From Scedosporium boydii (lineage: Eukaryota; Ascomycota; Sordariomycetes; Microascales; Microascaceae), in the NCBI GenBank assembly GCA_002221725.1, contig NJFT01000308.1, positions 1 to 38,933 on the forward strand: a DNA stretch of 38,933 bases, written 5' to 3'. Under the pieces are notes generated by a model. The model saw only the letters and a list, made by a program, of their open reading frames with translations. It ran no database searches and had not been told where the DNA came from. The translations under genes were made by a program, and so were the position numbers. Shown in pieces: positions 11,224 to 22,102 of the stretch (the first letter of the stretch is position 1; each line of letters opens with the position of its first letter).

Positions 11224-12321
11224 CAACAAAACGACAGCTATAACACCACCTATCGCAAGATTCCCATCCCCATGAACCATGAACCTACGTAGGCAGGCTC
11301 CTAGCTTCGCCATGGGTACTAGCTTGCTCTACTAGATTCTACAAGTCGAGATCCGCAGTTAGAAAATCACTGCCCGTGAATAATACTGGTGAGGGTACGG
11401 GGGTGGTATTCCACTAGTTATTGATTGTAACCTGCAAGTCAGGGCTGTAGCTATTTGATCGGGCTCGCTTAATACCAATACCATCGGACTACCGCAACGA
11501 TTTCTGGAACCATTGTATGAGATACGGCGAGGCGAGGCGACCATAAACAAGGTCACTATATAATCCCAGTTAAAAGGGAATAAGCTGCGTGGCTACTTAC
11601 GGGCTTCGTGATGGAGAATAGAGCCATATAGGGGAAAACGATAGTGGATATGCTACGGGTGTCTTCCTAAAATGTAGATGGGCAACTAGTTAGTCCTCGA
11701 TAGTCGAAGAGCGATGCTCGCGTCCATCCTATGGTGAGTTTCAATCCGACGCCAGCGTTGTGTCCTAGTGCCAATCCGAGCAGAGCTACTGAGGCGCTTG
11801 CATGCGACATTGCTAGTACCGTCCTACTAAGAGTGACACGCAGGATCATTTGAAGACCGGTCGGTGCCGTTGTGTACTATAGAAGCAAACACTGGCCTGG
11901 CCATTCAATCTAAGCTGGGGATAAGAGCTCTTCCCGAGGGCCCAATATTAATAGAGGAACGAGAGGGTAAGCACGAGAAATTAGTTATATAAAGTCCTCA
12001 CAGCTCCAGCATATTTTTGGCTACACAATAAATTACCCGTAGTGTGTAGGATTCGGTACTGTAAACACTCATCTTAAGCCGTGGCGGCTCGGAGTTCGAT
12101 TTATCGCCTGATCCCCGACTGCAGGCTTCTCTAGTTTCGGTGGCGAGAGTATTATCCATCGGAAAGTGCCCCTGATGAGATACTGAGAAAAAGACAATTA
12201 ACGAAAAGGGGATGAAAAGAGGAACAGAATCCTTCAGGATGGTCATAGAATCTATCACGGTTAAATCGGGTTTCCACCACTTTTAGACTTCTTCAGGCAG
12301 ATATTGACCGATAACTCAGAC

Positions 12322-12329
12322 TATAAATT
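12322..12329 (+). promoter_or_regulatory. Likely TATA box of the secreted modular protein gene
   Basis: TATAAATT lies about 82-89 bp before the ATG at 12411, a normal distance in filamentous fungi. Confidence 0.45.
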
Positions 12330-12410
12330 GAAAGGACCGACCCCCAAGACAAGAGCGATGAAAATACCCAAAGGTCACCTCTCTTCCTCAGTTGTCGAGA
12401 TACAGCTACC

Positions 12411-14242
12411 ATGAAGGTTCTCCGTAGTCCTATCGGCCTCGTTGTCGCGACCTTGTTCACGGCTGTTGCAGGCCAGACTCCTTTCGATGACGTTGAGGGT
12501 GAGCCTTAACTCGCTTACCTCCTTACGCCTCCGCGTCTCAACCTTTCCGTCGGCTGCGTCGAGGATACGCTCAGCCATGGCTACTGGGAAGTCTCCAACT
12601 TGATGCTCCAGATACGGGCTGACGAGTCTGAATCTGAGACCCTCGACTTTGTTTTGTCGAGCCCCGCGTTCAGCTGGAGATTATCCTGTTCTCATTCCGA
12701 GAGTAAGTCGGAGGCAACTGCGTGTGAGTACTCCGACGACGAAACGGACCTCGTGCCGTCACAGACAGACGTGCGATATCGATGGGTAGATGGTGGATCT
12801 ATCGAGGTTACCCTCAGTCAGGAGTGGTCTTGCCCCGGAAAGGAGAGTGATGTACCGTAAGTTTACACGTGATGCTCCCCAATATATCACCGCGCTTGGG
12901 TCTAAAAAGTGTGATCAGTTTTGAATTCCTGCTCAGTTCCGCTTTCTCCATCGAGCAGGATGCCCTGCGGGATAAAGGCACTGCTGACCGCGTCGTGACG
13001 GAAGACACTTTCTGGATTCCGTATACAATTGAAGCCCCTGTCTCATTCACTCCAAGCCTCGAGGTCCCAGATCGGCCTCCAGGGAGCACTAACTCGGGCT
13101 GTCAGGCAGGGTCGTCGACTCCATCCTGGACCGTCTCTGACTTTAGCTGGGGCTGGGGTCAGTACAGCAGTACGGAGGTTCTCGGGCGCTCCGTCGCGAC
13201 ATTCAACGTTACCAACGACCTGACGGGTTATACCGTTCATTGCGAAGTAGGTGACGGCGTTATTCCCGGGCCGATGAGGGAGGATGGGGACCCCTTCCCG
13301 GACCAACAGAGCCCCAGATGGAGGTACTGCGGCGTGGACGTTTCCAATGAGTATTATAGCCCAGAATACCTCCCCCTGACCCTCGTGCGGGTTGATGGAA
13401 TCAGCGAGACTATTGAAGTGGCACAGACCTGGTTTTGTGACGAGGAAAACGAAGAACCGTAGGTTACCCCGACGTTTTCGAAAACGAGGCTCCTGACTAC
13501 TAATCGTCTCCTAGTAGCCAAAAATACGTTGGTTACACGTCCTTCGGGTTTGGAGACCTCAAATGCAAGGCTCTAGAGGAGGGCGAATCCTTGGATAATT
13601 ATTTCGCCCCGGAGATGGGCGTCGGATACTTGGACATAGATCGTCATATCTGTATCGGAGTCGGCGATGAAAAAGCCGACGGCACGCTCATCCAGCAGTT
13701 TGACCTTCCCACCGACGCATTCGAGTTCCAGAAGCCCAGACCCAATGGGTGCCTAGCCACGTCCCTCGACAAGGCGCTCTGGTATTGGAGCGTCACCTCG
13801 GTCAAAATGGTTGTTCAAGGGGACCCACCATCCAATGTCTCGTTCGTGTCCTACAACACAAGTATCAGTGAATGTTCGGACACCATCGCCTGGGAAACTC
13901 CGCAAGAGTGTCCTGACGGAACTATAACGGATGACATCTATCTTGTAAACCAGTGGGTCGATCGGACATCTTCGCCCTTTACATTCTCCGTCTCTCGCTC
14001 GTGGGAGTGCCACGATAGAAGTCCCAACCACCCGTAAGTGTGCTCACGCAGCCAAACTTAGAAACTTAGCGTCTCCGCGCTAACTTAGGTCCACACGCTG
14101 CAGGTTCATGTTTGAGCTGAGAGGGATGATCGACTTGCCCAAAGCGACGTGCACTGGGGAGGGTTCTGATGAGGTCTGCATCGTAGCAGGGGACCCCCTC
14201 GGCATGTATCCAGTAAATATGACTATCCGGGCGATGGGTTAG
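12411..14242 (+). CDS. Secreted protein of three homologous cysteine/tryptophan modules, possibly interrupted near its start
   Basis: ATG 12411 begins a clear signal peptide (residues 1 to about 21, ending TAVAG). Exons 12919-13458, 13518-14033 and 14104-14242 follow an exon ending at 12856. All three later introns (12857-12918, 13459-13517, 14034-14103) are phase 2 and split a Pro codon. Three modules of about 100 residues share the pattern GC-x(7-9)-W-x-V ... Cys ... I/F-x-V-x-x-x-W-x-C and end in a short acidic stretch plus Pro (SDVP, NEEP, SPNHP). A 46-residue tail starts like the inter-module linker. I do not recognise a named family; secretion and disulfide-bonded beta-rich modules are inferred. 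Problem: frame from 12411 runs straight into module 1 but meets one TAA at 12507-12509. A GTGAGC donor sits at 12499, but no AG acceptor precedes the module's GC. The only frame-keeping AG (12591, AAG) would delete the module start. The gene is either inactivated or spliced in a non-standard way. Confidence 0.6.
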
Positions 14243-14437
14243 TGTTGGTCCAAGTCGCTGTTTAGTCAGTAAGAAAATGGAGGCAAGAATTTGTAGCAGA
14301 GAACGTCCAAGGTTTTCGTCGAGCGTTACTAGCCTGTTCTGCAAAAGATTGCTCACAAACGACAGCTTGGTATTAAGTGAAACCATGGCATGACATATGT
14401 TGGGGATAGTATATCAGTTCGGGTATGAAATTTTAAT

Positions 14438-15905
14438 CTATACATCCTCTCGCCAGGAAGTCCTGTTTCCCTTGCCCGCTTGCTGGTTGTGAGGCTTATC
14501 ATCCTCACAACTGCCCGTCTCAACACATATCTGCGTCGACTTGAAGATATGTTGTTTACTAGACGTTGACTGCTCATCATCGAGTCGATTCCAGGGAGAA
14601 CCATCTTTCCGTCGAAGGCTCGTAATTCGTCCTCCCATTTGTGGCCCACCAAGTGAGCTAAGCTGCGTCCCTCCCTGGAAGGAAAAAAAAGAAGTGTGAT
14701 TAGCATGGAGTTAAGGGTACGGAGCTTGCGGATTTTGGATTCCCTTACATCGCCGGTGACCTGTCTAGATTTCCTTCCTGAAAGACCAGAAGAGCCATGG
14801 TAGAACTTCTTGAAGAGTATACGAAGGGGAGGCAGCGAACATGCAATAACTCCCAAACCAGCCTCTAACACTGACCAAAGAATTGTGTGGCCCCAGTGAT
14901 CTAGGTGGCGAAAACATGGTAAGTTATGCACATTGGGTCGCGAAGACACCATGGAGTGATAAAGCGATGGCAACTTACAGAGAGATTCGTTCGGATACTT
15001 CACAGTATCATAGGTGTGATAGTATCCCATCCGGACGAGGCCGGCGGCACTACCAAACATGCCCAAGCTGAGAATGATCTGTATAGATATCTTCCTTCGC
15101 TTGGGCATCTGTAGGCCCTGTAGAATAAAGAATGGTGTTATCGCGCATGTCCAGTCCACCAGAGCTAAGATGATGGAACCGGCGTAGCTGACGATGATCC
15201 AGCCCTGTCTGATACGGCAATGACCCCTGTTTTGCAGATTGTCAGTTTCGCGTAGCGTCTGGGGCGATGAGATAAAGGAGACGTACAGCTTCTCGTTCCA
15301 TAATGCTGGAATGGGCGAGCAGCTGATAAACATGATGACTAGGCACACCAATGCGTTGACCGCCAGCACGGTCATGTTCCCCCAGATGATGTAGGAATAA
15401 AACTTGGTCGTGGTCAATCGGAGTATCATGATGGCCATGGCAAGTTTTGTTACAACCGAAGAGGCGAAGTAGATCAACTCGAAGTAGAACATGTATTCCT
15501 TCACCCTAACCTGGTAGTAAATGAGCATCCCATCGGGTACTTGACTGTCGTGAGCTCCGAGACCCCAGTTAGTGGCGAGGATGAGAAAAGCAATGGAAGG
15601 CCAAAGCGGAAGCTACCCGGAATTTCTGTCAGTTGAATGGCACAGAGCACATGCGAGTGGGCAAAACGCTGACGAACCCATCCCGCCACGGCAAAAATGT
15701 CGTCCCAGCCCCATGCTCGCTGAGCTCGTGACAGCTTGACCCTTACGTAGACGCGAAGACCGACGATAATGGTGGCGAGTACACACAGAAGATACGCTAT
15801 TGCTTGGATTGTTCTCGTGAATTTCCCAACCGGTATTTGCGGGACAGTGTAGGCGATCTCTGAGATGCGTTTTCCTTCTTCGCTTCGTCGTAATAAAGAT
15901 TCCAT
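14438..15905 (-). CDS. Fungal rhodopsin-domain integral membrane protein
   Basis: Five exons: 15905-15678, 15612-15287, 15226-14979, 14900-14749 and 14674-14438, giving 396 residues. It has about seven hydrophobic helices; the first is IQAIAYLLCVLATIIVGLRV near residue 35. Family landmarks of the fungal 'rhodopsin domain' (satP/PTH11-like neighbourhood) are the RAWGWDD motif after helix 1, the conserved GLGAH before helix 3 in the joined frame, the WTCAITPFFILQGLQM helix and WSVLEAGLGVIACSLPPLR at helix 7. A hydrophilic tail with the WNRLDDE motif is typical of the family. These proteins sit in the plasma membrane and have no retinal Lys signature I could confirm, so a light-sensing role is not claimed. 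All four introns (60-78 bp) are fixed by frame. The gene is convergent with the secreted modular gene, 195 bp apart. Confidence 0.85.
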
Positions 15906-17572
15906 GGTGGAGTGAGCTGCCGGGCGGGGACTGGGACAGCTGCGGACCTAAAGAATGTCGCGCAAATGAAAGTTGCGCATCAAGAACTACGAAGTCAGAA
16001 CAAGCACCCTCCCCGCGAATGGCAGTTGGCAGTTTGACAGTTTCCAAGCCGCTGGGAATCGACAAGCTAAAGTAGGGCAGCTCCAAGCCCCGCTTACGTT
16101 CTGGATTCTTCGTGCTCTCTGCCAACCACATCTTCCCCTGCAGATCCGAACCAGAAGCAGGCTCTGCATGAGGTTTACTTCAGTGCTTTGTATGATGTCG
16201 ACTCCTGAGTGGAATCACAATTCGCTTGCTTGCTAGTCCTTTGTGGGTCATCTCTGTTTCATTCCCTGCTATGTTAATGTTTGTCCGAAAAACCGACAGG
16301 GGATCGTTCCTTCAACAGGGTTGGCAAACTTGGTCGGAACAGGGTTACGCTCCCCCGTTGGTAGGGACCAGGCTCTTTGAAAAAGAACCGGATTGTTTTG
16401 CCCCTTTCCACCACGCCACGCGTTCGCTAGTGCTGCATGAATCGAGCGACGGAAAAAAGAGTATTACGGGCATGGGTGGCATCGCGTGGTTGACTATCCC
16501 AAAACCCAGCCACTGGTGGAAGCGACTTCAAGGAAGACTATGAAGTACGGAGTATTAATGTCTCCACTGGAAAAAGAAAACGATGTCAAGTACAAGTACG
16601 ACCCTCGTCTCCGCATCCGACAGGCGAAAGAACAGTAATAATTATTACCGAGAACTACGCAAGTAGACAACGGTGATTCCTCGTGCATTGCGAAGTAAAG
16701 TCTCCGGCGTCGCTTTCAGAGCGGCTCGACCAGAGCTCTCAGGGGTTATATCAGTACATACCAATATAACTCCTTATACAATAAATCCCTAGAATTGCCC
16801 TCGTCACTTGTGATAGACCTCCATCCAGGAGCCCTCCTTTTAACGAAGTGCCTCCCCTGCAGGCTCGTCTGGCGTTGCCCGGTTGCTTGGGAACTTCCGT
16901 TGCTTCGTACACACGCACGAAAGTCCTTTATCCAAGTTGCGGACCCATTCTTCTTCTTTTCCTTCGTTTTCTCTGTTTGTGACGTGACGCCCCCACCGCC
17001 CACCCCCTTCCGACATCCAACATCCAAGTGGGGCCGTTGAATTGCATGGGTTCTCGCATTCTGAAGTCACATCGTGGACCAAGACTCAGAACCAGCCACC
17101 GCCCACCTGCCAGGGGTTGCGCCTCCTCGACCAGCATCAGAGAGATCGACGTCGCGCTAACCCTCTAAACGGAACGCGTAGTCTGAACTGAGAATTCACC
17201 GTTTGAAGAGTGATATTATCGGATTTACCGACTCCCATGGTGCAATTTGACTATGTAACATCGTATTTTGAGAAAGGGATGTGGTATTCATTTGTTATAA
17301 CCCGCCGAAAACCGCGTATCTTTTTTTTGCACCTGCAGAACCTTGCAGGACCAACGATTATTGCAGCAGCAACGAATTCATCTGCCTGCCCCAGTTGTAG
17401 TTGTGCAATTCTTAGGCGCGCAGCCGGGTTTGCATTTGTGGCGTCTCTACTTCGTAGAGCGCGCCCTACCTTCTACGCACATTCTGCTCCGTATTTCTCC
17501 GCATCGGTTGCTTTTTTAGTCCTATCGTCCATCCACTACCGGGGGCGCACTGCAGCATAGCACGGATAAGAC
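15906..17572. other. Long divergent intergenic region
   Basis: About 1.67 kb between the start codons of the rhodopsin-domain gene (minus) and the acyltransferase (plus). Pyrimidine-rich stretches at about 16949-16977 and a short T-run near 17322-17329 fit promoter sequence. Reading frames inside it are short and show no family features. No gene or repeat is supported. Confidence 0.5.
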
Positions 17573-19172
17573 ATGTTCGACTTCTTGTTCGGCCAACCCA
17601 AACCGCCGCAGCGCGTGTTAACGGATCAGGTCGTCCCCGTGGGCTTCTTTGACGACACCATCATTTTCAGAACGTTTGTTTTGTACACACTCTTCGTGTT
17701 CGACGATGTTCTCGATGCCCAGAAACTCCATCGCTCTTTGGCTCGCGTAGTCAGCCGCCCTGGCTGGAACAAGCTGGGGGCCAGGTTGAGACGAAATGTA
17801 AGCTTTAATTGTTCGAGAACATCTCGTCAACTTGGTAGACAATAAATCTGACACGGCGCTCCGATTAGGATAAGGGACAACTGGAGCATCACATTCCAGC
17901 GACCTTCTCCCAGGACCGCCCGGCGATCGGCTTCGACCACGTGGACCTCGGTAACTGGGCCGTAGAAGACCATCCCGCCGCCTCGCACATCCCTCGGCCG
18001 CCGCGCGATGGCCGGCCCGCAATTGTAGGAGACCCTGATGACCTTTCGGAGCTTGTTCATGGCCCCGAGGTCCCGAAACGTCTGGACGACTATATTTACA
18101 CAGACCGGCCCCAGCTCGGGCTGCATGTTGTCTCGTTCAAGAATGCAACTGTCGTCGTCTTGCACTGGATACATCTTGCGTGTGATGCTACCGCGAAGAG
18201 ATCTGTGCTTGATGCCTGGACATTGATGCTTCAAGGGAGGGAGGACGAGATTCCCGAGCCGCTGGCTGCCGACAATTATATTCTCGAGAATGTTGGCAAA
18301 AATCCCGCGAAGCCACATGTTCTTGCCGATCGCCGCGTCACAACACCGGGTCTCGTTTCGTGGGCGTTCCAGAACGCGTACGGTTTGGTGATCCGCCCAA
18401 AGGAGCACCGCATGGTCTGCGTGCCGGCTGCGTACCTCGCCAAGCTGAGAGAAAAGGCTCTGGCAGAACTTGCATCTCAAGCCGCTGACGCAGGACAGAA
18501 GACCGGGCCGTTCGTTAGCGAGGGGGATGTTCTCGTGGCGTGGACAACACGCCTCGCAATGGCAAACCTCCCAAAGGACTCCGATAGAACCGTGAGTGGT
18601 TATCTCTAAGAAACCAAATTCGCATGCTAACATGAGATATTCGTCCGTGTTTGAAGGTTGCTGTCCAACAAGCATATCAATGGCGCCCCGTCTTGACTGA
18701 TCTCATACCCCCCAACACCCCTTTCCTCAGCAACTGTGTTGGTTTTCTTGTGACCCTGATGCCAGCAAAAGATCTCCTCCAGAAGCCCCTCAGCTACTTA
18801 GCTTCGCACATCCGCCGCTCGATTGAGGAGCAGGGCTCGCGCGAACAGATCGAAGCCTACACCTCCATTATCCGCATGGATTCCAAAAACAAGGCGCCGC
18901 CATTCTTTGGGGAGAGCTCGATGCAGTTACTGATGTTCTCGAACTGGCAGAAGGCAAACATGTACGGAACTGATCTCTCAGCGGCAGCTGTCAAGCCGCG
19001 GGATACCCCGTTGTTGCCTTCGTATGTCCAGAGCATGCAAGGCCCGTACAACTTCTCTGATGGCATCATCATCGTGGGAAAGGATTCGGAGGGAAACTAT
19101 TGGCTTTCTGGGTATAGAGTGAAGGGACTTTGGGAGATGATGGAGAGGGAAATGGCGAAGGAGGAGATCTAA
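17573..19172 (+). CDS. BAHD-like acyltransferase (transferase family)
   Basis: Three exons: 17573-17797, 17869-18591 and 18657-19172, giving 487 residues. It aligns by eye with fungal members of the CoA-dependent 'transferase' (BAHD) family: N-terminal VVPVGFFDDTIIFRT, a condensation-type fold, the active-site H177-L-A-C-D181 (HxxxD; the usual second His before it is Ile), then the second domain with NTPFLSNCVGF and SNWQKANMYGTDL. The plant DFGWG motif is not evident; fungal relatives often vary there. The expected reaction is acyl transfer from a CoA thioester to a hydroxyl or amine of a small molecule. No signal peptide. The second intron (18592-18656) uses an AAG acceptor, required by frame. 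Substrate unknown; no synthase gene lies nearby. Confidence 0.85.
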
Positions 19173-20353
19173 TTCTAATTACCAACCAGAGCAGGGTTCA
19201 GTATTTTAGAGCCGAGCTGGTGCGAAGCCCTGCGGAACGACAAAGGAACCCTAAACTCGACATTTGACCTAGGGTATAGATTAGCGACCAAGTTTCATGC
19301 GAGCTGCTAGTTTTTTAATTATTCGATACTTTCTTAATGAAAAGCCGTGTTCTCCTCCTATTATCAACACACATCTATTTAGGTCACGGACATGCTATCA
19401 GACTGCTCGTCACAGTTGTAAAAGGAGGGAAAGGTATGGAATACACTTCCTAGTCGACAGGAACGGACGTAGCTATTCAAGCCAACACCGACTCAAGATC
19501 GTAGATGTCAACTACCCTCCGCCCTTGGGTTTTCAGATCAGACCGTCGGAGGCAACTGGCACTGATACAGAACTGCCCACTAATTACTTCCTCCCCCCTG
19601 ATGCATATCTCAGAGCCAGGCCAACTGGCACACTCATGTCGAGGCCGTATGTTCTCGACTAATCCTTCCGAGAAGGCACCTATTCCACCCCTAGGTGTTT
19701 AAATTCCGGCAGCACAGGGTGGTTTCTGCATTGGTGACCAGTTCAGCGCTGCCGTCCTCCTCACAGGCCAATGTCCCCTGGTTTAGTCGAAGCGGGACCA
19801 TACCATGTATCAATTTGAAATCGCCCACTGGTAGCTAGAGGTTAGACCGGACGGCTTCTTCAAATCATTCGAGGGCAGGTTCGACAACGAACTCGCCCCA
19901 CTGCGCCGCCGCAAACAAACACGTACTTCTTTTCGGCCAGTCGCACTGCCACATTATATCCCTTTATTCATCGGGGCGCGACGAAAACGAGTTAATGCGC
20001 TCCCTCTCGGGTGCCGGGAATCGATCTTCCTCGCCAGCTACATGCTTCCTCCTATCCCCGCTTTGATAAAACCAGGAGCGGCGCCAAGAAAGAGACGCCA
20101 CTTCAGCCGGGTGGTTGATTAATTTGGCTGAACAGCAATATTGATATGTATATGAAGGAAACGAAGGAAGTAAATGCGGGGCATCCGATCACAATCATAG
20201 TGAATCAGTATTATCTCTCATATACCTCAGGGGTCAGTGGACTTCACTGACATAAAGTCAATTCATCTATATAAGGGACTTGGTCACCTCCACCCCCCGT
20301 CCCGGTGAATATCTGTTGTCTGCAAGTCCCCAGGACCCCCGTCCCAAGTAAGA
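19173..20353. other. Intergenic region upstream of NTF2-like secreted protein gene
   Basis: About 1.18 kb with no convincing gene. The right end has a good TATA box (20268-20275). The rest shows only short unrelated reading frames. Confidence 0.5.
20268..20275 (+). promoter_or_regulatory. TATA box of the NTF2-like secreted protein gene
   Basis: TATATAAG, 79-86 bp before the ATG at 20354, with no other gene in between. Confidence 0.55.
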
Positions 20354-20998
20354 ATGCGTTTCGTATCACTACTCCTAGCGGTCATCCTGGCGCCCATCGC
20401 TGGTTTTGCTGCCCCGGCTGGCCACGATGGAGTCGTCGCCAAGAGGGAAAATTTATGCAGCTTGAGTGCCCCTCCCGCCCTCTGCCAGCCAAATGCCACC
20501 GTGACTGTGGAGGAGACAGCACTTCGAGCGTATCAGTTCTATCGAGCGTTTGTGGTGGACGGAGACCCCAGGACCATGTTTTCGCTTATTGATTCGGTTT
20601 ACAAAGTGAGTAGAATTTCTTCGCGGACAACTGCCACGCAGACGGAGTTTAACACATCGTAGCAAAACACCCCGGGATATGCGAGTGGCCCTAATACTAT
20701 CTGGCCACTTTTCTGCGGTGGAAGAATAATTGGAACCGAGCAAAGCACTTCGTGGTGCTTCGATGCTAGCACGAACATGTCGTATGCGCGGTACTCTACG
20801 ACGGACAGATGGCGTTGGGTTGATGGCTGCGTCCACGAACACGTAAGGATAACCTCAGAATCGCATACTGACAGACTTCTTTTTATGCTAATTACTTCGC
20901 ATCTTTAGTGGGATCAGGGTGAGAGGATACCACCACAGGAGTCATGTTATAAACTGCCAACCGACACGGACGCTGCACAGCCGCCTTCTGTCTTGTAA
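20354..20998 (+). CDS. Small secreted NTF2-like protein
   Basis: Three exons joined in phase 0: 20354-20605, 20663-20842 and 20909-20998, giving 173 residues. Residues 1 to about 19 (MRFVSLLLAVILAPIAGFA) are a signal peptide. The body starts with a helix pair (ALRAYQFYRAFVVDGDPRTMF) and continues into aromatic beta strands (W-P-L-F-C-G-G-R, TTDRWRWVDGCVHEHW), which resembles the cone-shaped NTF2/SnoaL fold seen in fungal extracellular proteins. Five to six cysteines suggest disulfides. Introns (57 and 66 bp) have good GTGAGT/GTAAGG donors and TAG acceptors. NTF2-like pockets bind small ligands or catalyse isomerisation or dehydration; no catalytic residues can be assigned. Fold call is moderate, secretion is well supported. 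Confidence 0.7.
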
Positions 20999-21811
20999 CA
21001 ATGGTACTCCTAAGTGTTTGGGTAGCCGTGCTGCACTTGGAATCTGTGGTGTTGTCTATTCGGCTTAGATACGTAGTTTCTTCCCATGACATCCCAGAGG
21101 TGTCACGTGAATTTGATAACACCAATCTTGACCGAGGCGTCACTTGGGAATTTTAAGAGAGAATTAAGAAGACTCGAACATATGTAGTAATGGGCTGGGG
21201 CAAAGGAAAGGGGGGGGGGGTTTGTGTGGTTGTGTGTTTACATTTGCTGGTCGTGCCCTGATTCGTTGTTCCAGCATGTGAAGTCATTGATGAAACTGTG
21301 ATTCGTGATCGCGAGAGTTGAGATGTCCAGGATTATCGCTGTTGATACTCGCCATCACCGTGAAGGGATGGAGATACGACACCATTACTCGACTGCTTGT
21401 TGTAATGTACCCGAGATGGTTGCTGCCGACCTTTCTACGATGTCCGCAAGGTGAATCGAAGACCCATACCCACTGCCGAGGGCACAATGAGGGTGAGAAT
21501 TGACACCACCATTGATGCAGTTAGACTACAGGGCGTGTTGTCACAAAATAATCAACACCAGTAAAATGAAATGTTGTTCTCATCTTTTCGGTTTTCGTCT
21601 AGAAGGAGCATGGTAGAAGCTAGTCGGTAGCAGGTGCAAGCGCATGGACGGGGGACATTTGTCGTTACCCAGCACTGGTGCGGTGTTCTAGAAAGAGGCC
21701 TGGATATTCCGTGCTTGGCTCGATAGGAATCTTGTAGGTTGAGGCTTGTCTCCCCGAGCCTTCTCCCATGCAGCACCACACAACCCATGTCTACACATTG
21801 TCCCGTGTTCT
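20999..21811. other. Convergent intergenic region
   Basis: About 810 bp between the 3' ends of the NTF2-like gene and the BON-domain gene. It has a G-rich/GT-rich simple stretch at about 21211-21238. No gene is supported. Confidence 0.5.
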
Positions 21812-22102
21812 TTATTCCAGGGAAAGCAGATTGTCTACCCCCAATCTTCCGTGTTCAGTCTCGCCGCCTCTTTCGTGAAGTTCCTCGGCCGAGATGGCCT
21901 TGACGCCCTTAATGCTCCCTGCGATGGATATGGCCTTCTGTTTCATTGCTTCGGGTACCGGCGCATCGCTGGAGAGAGTTACCTTGCCGTCAACGCAAGA
22001 TACCCTAATGTCTCCGCTACCGGGGATTGCGTTCTCCGTCATAAGCTCGGCCTTGACTCTGGCGGCGATCCAAGGGTCGCTCCCAGCATGTGAAGTATCC
22101 AT
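21812..22102 (-). CDS. BON-domain protein
   Basis: A single-exon ORF of 96 residues. Residues 8 to about 75 fit the BON (bacterial OsmY and nodulation) domain: DPWIAARVKAEL helix, then IRVSCVDGKVTLSS as the first hairpin with the conserved Gly, a middle helix EAMKQKAISIAGSI, and the closing GVKAI. There is no signal peptide and no transmembrane segment, in contrast to bacterial OsmY and related periplasmic forms; the tail is acidic and Gly-rich. BON domains are thought to bind phospholipids or membranes, so a peripheral membrane or stress role is possible. The start ATG at 22102 is the only one that includes the full domain. A TATTTATG element lies on this strand about 140 bp upstream. The domain is rare in fungi, so bacterial origin is possible. 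Confidence 0.75.
   Translation of the reverse strand: MDTSHAGSDPWIAARVKAELMTENAIPGSGDIRVSCVDGKVTLSSDAPVPEAMKQKAISIAGSIKGVKAISAEELHERGGETEHGRLGVDNLLSLE

Larger units (their letters stand above)
10841..12410. other. Gene-poor region with long poly-A tract
   Basis: About 1.57 kb without a supportable gene. It contains the C-run/A-run at 11163-11222 (listed separately). Only short ORFs without family features, codon structure or splice partners were found. The right end holds the promoter of the secreted modular protein. Confidence 0.5.

Noticed and set aside
11026..11313. Reading frames through the poly-A/poly-C tract (poly-Lys, poly-Phe and Gly-rich proteins)
   Set aside because: They are translations of a homopolymer, with no domain, splice partner or codon signal.
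17210..17560. 116-residue frame just before the acyltransferase
   Set aside because: No family features and it sits in the expected promoter/5' UTR.
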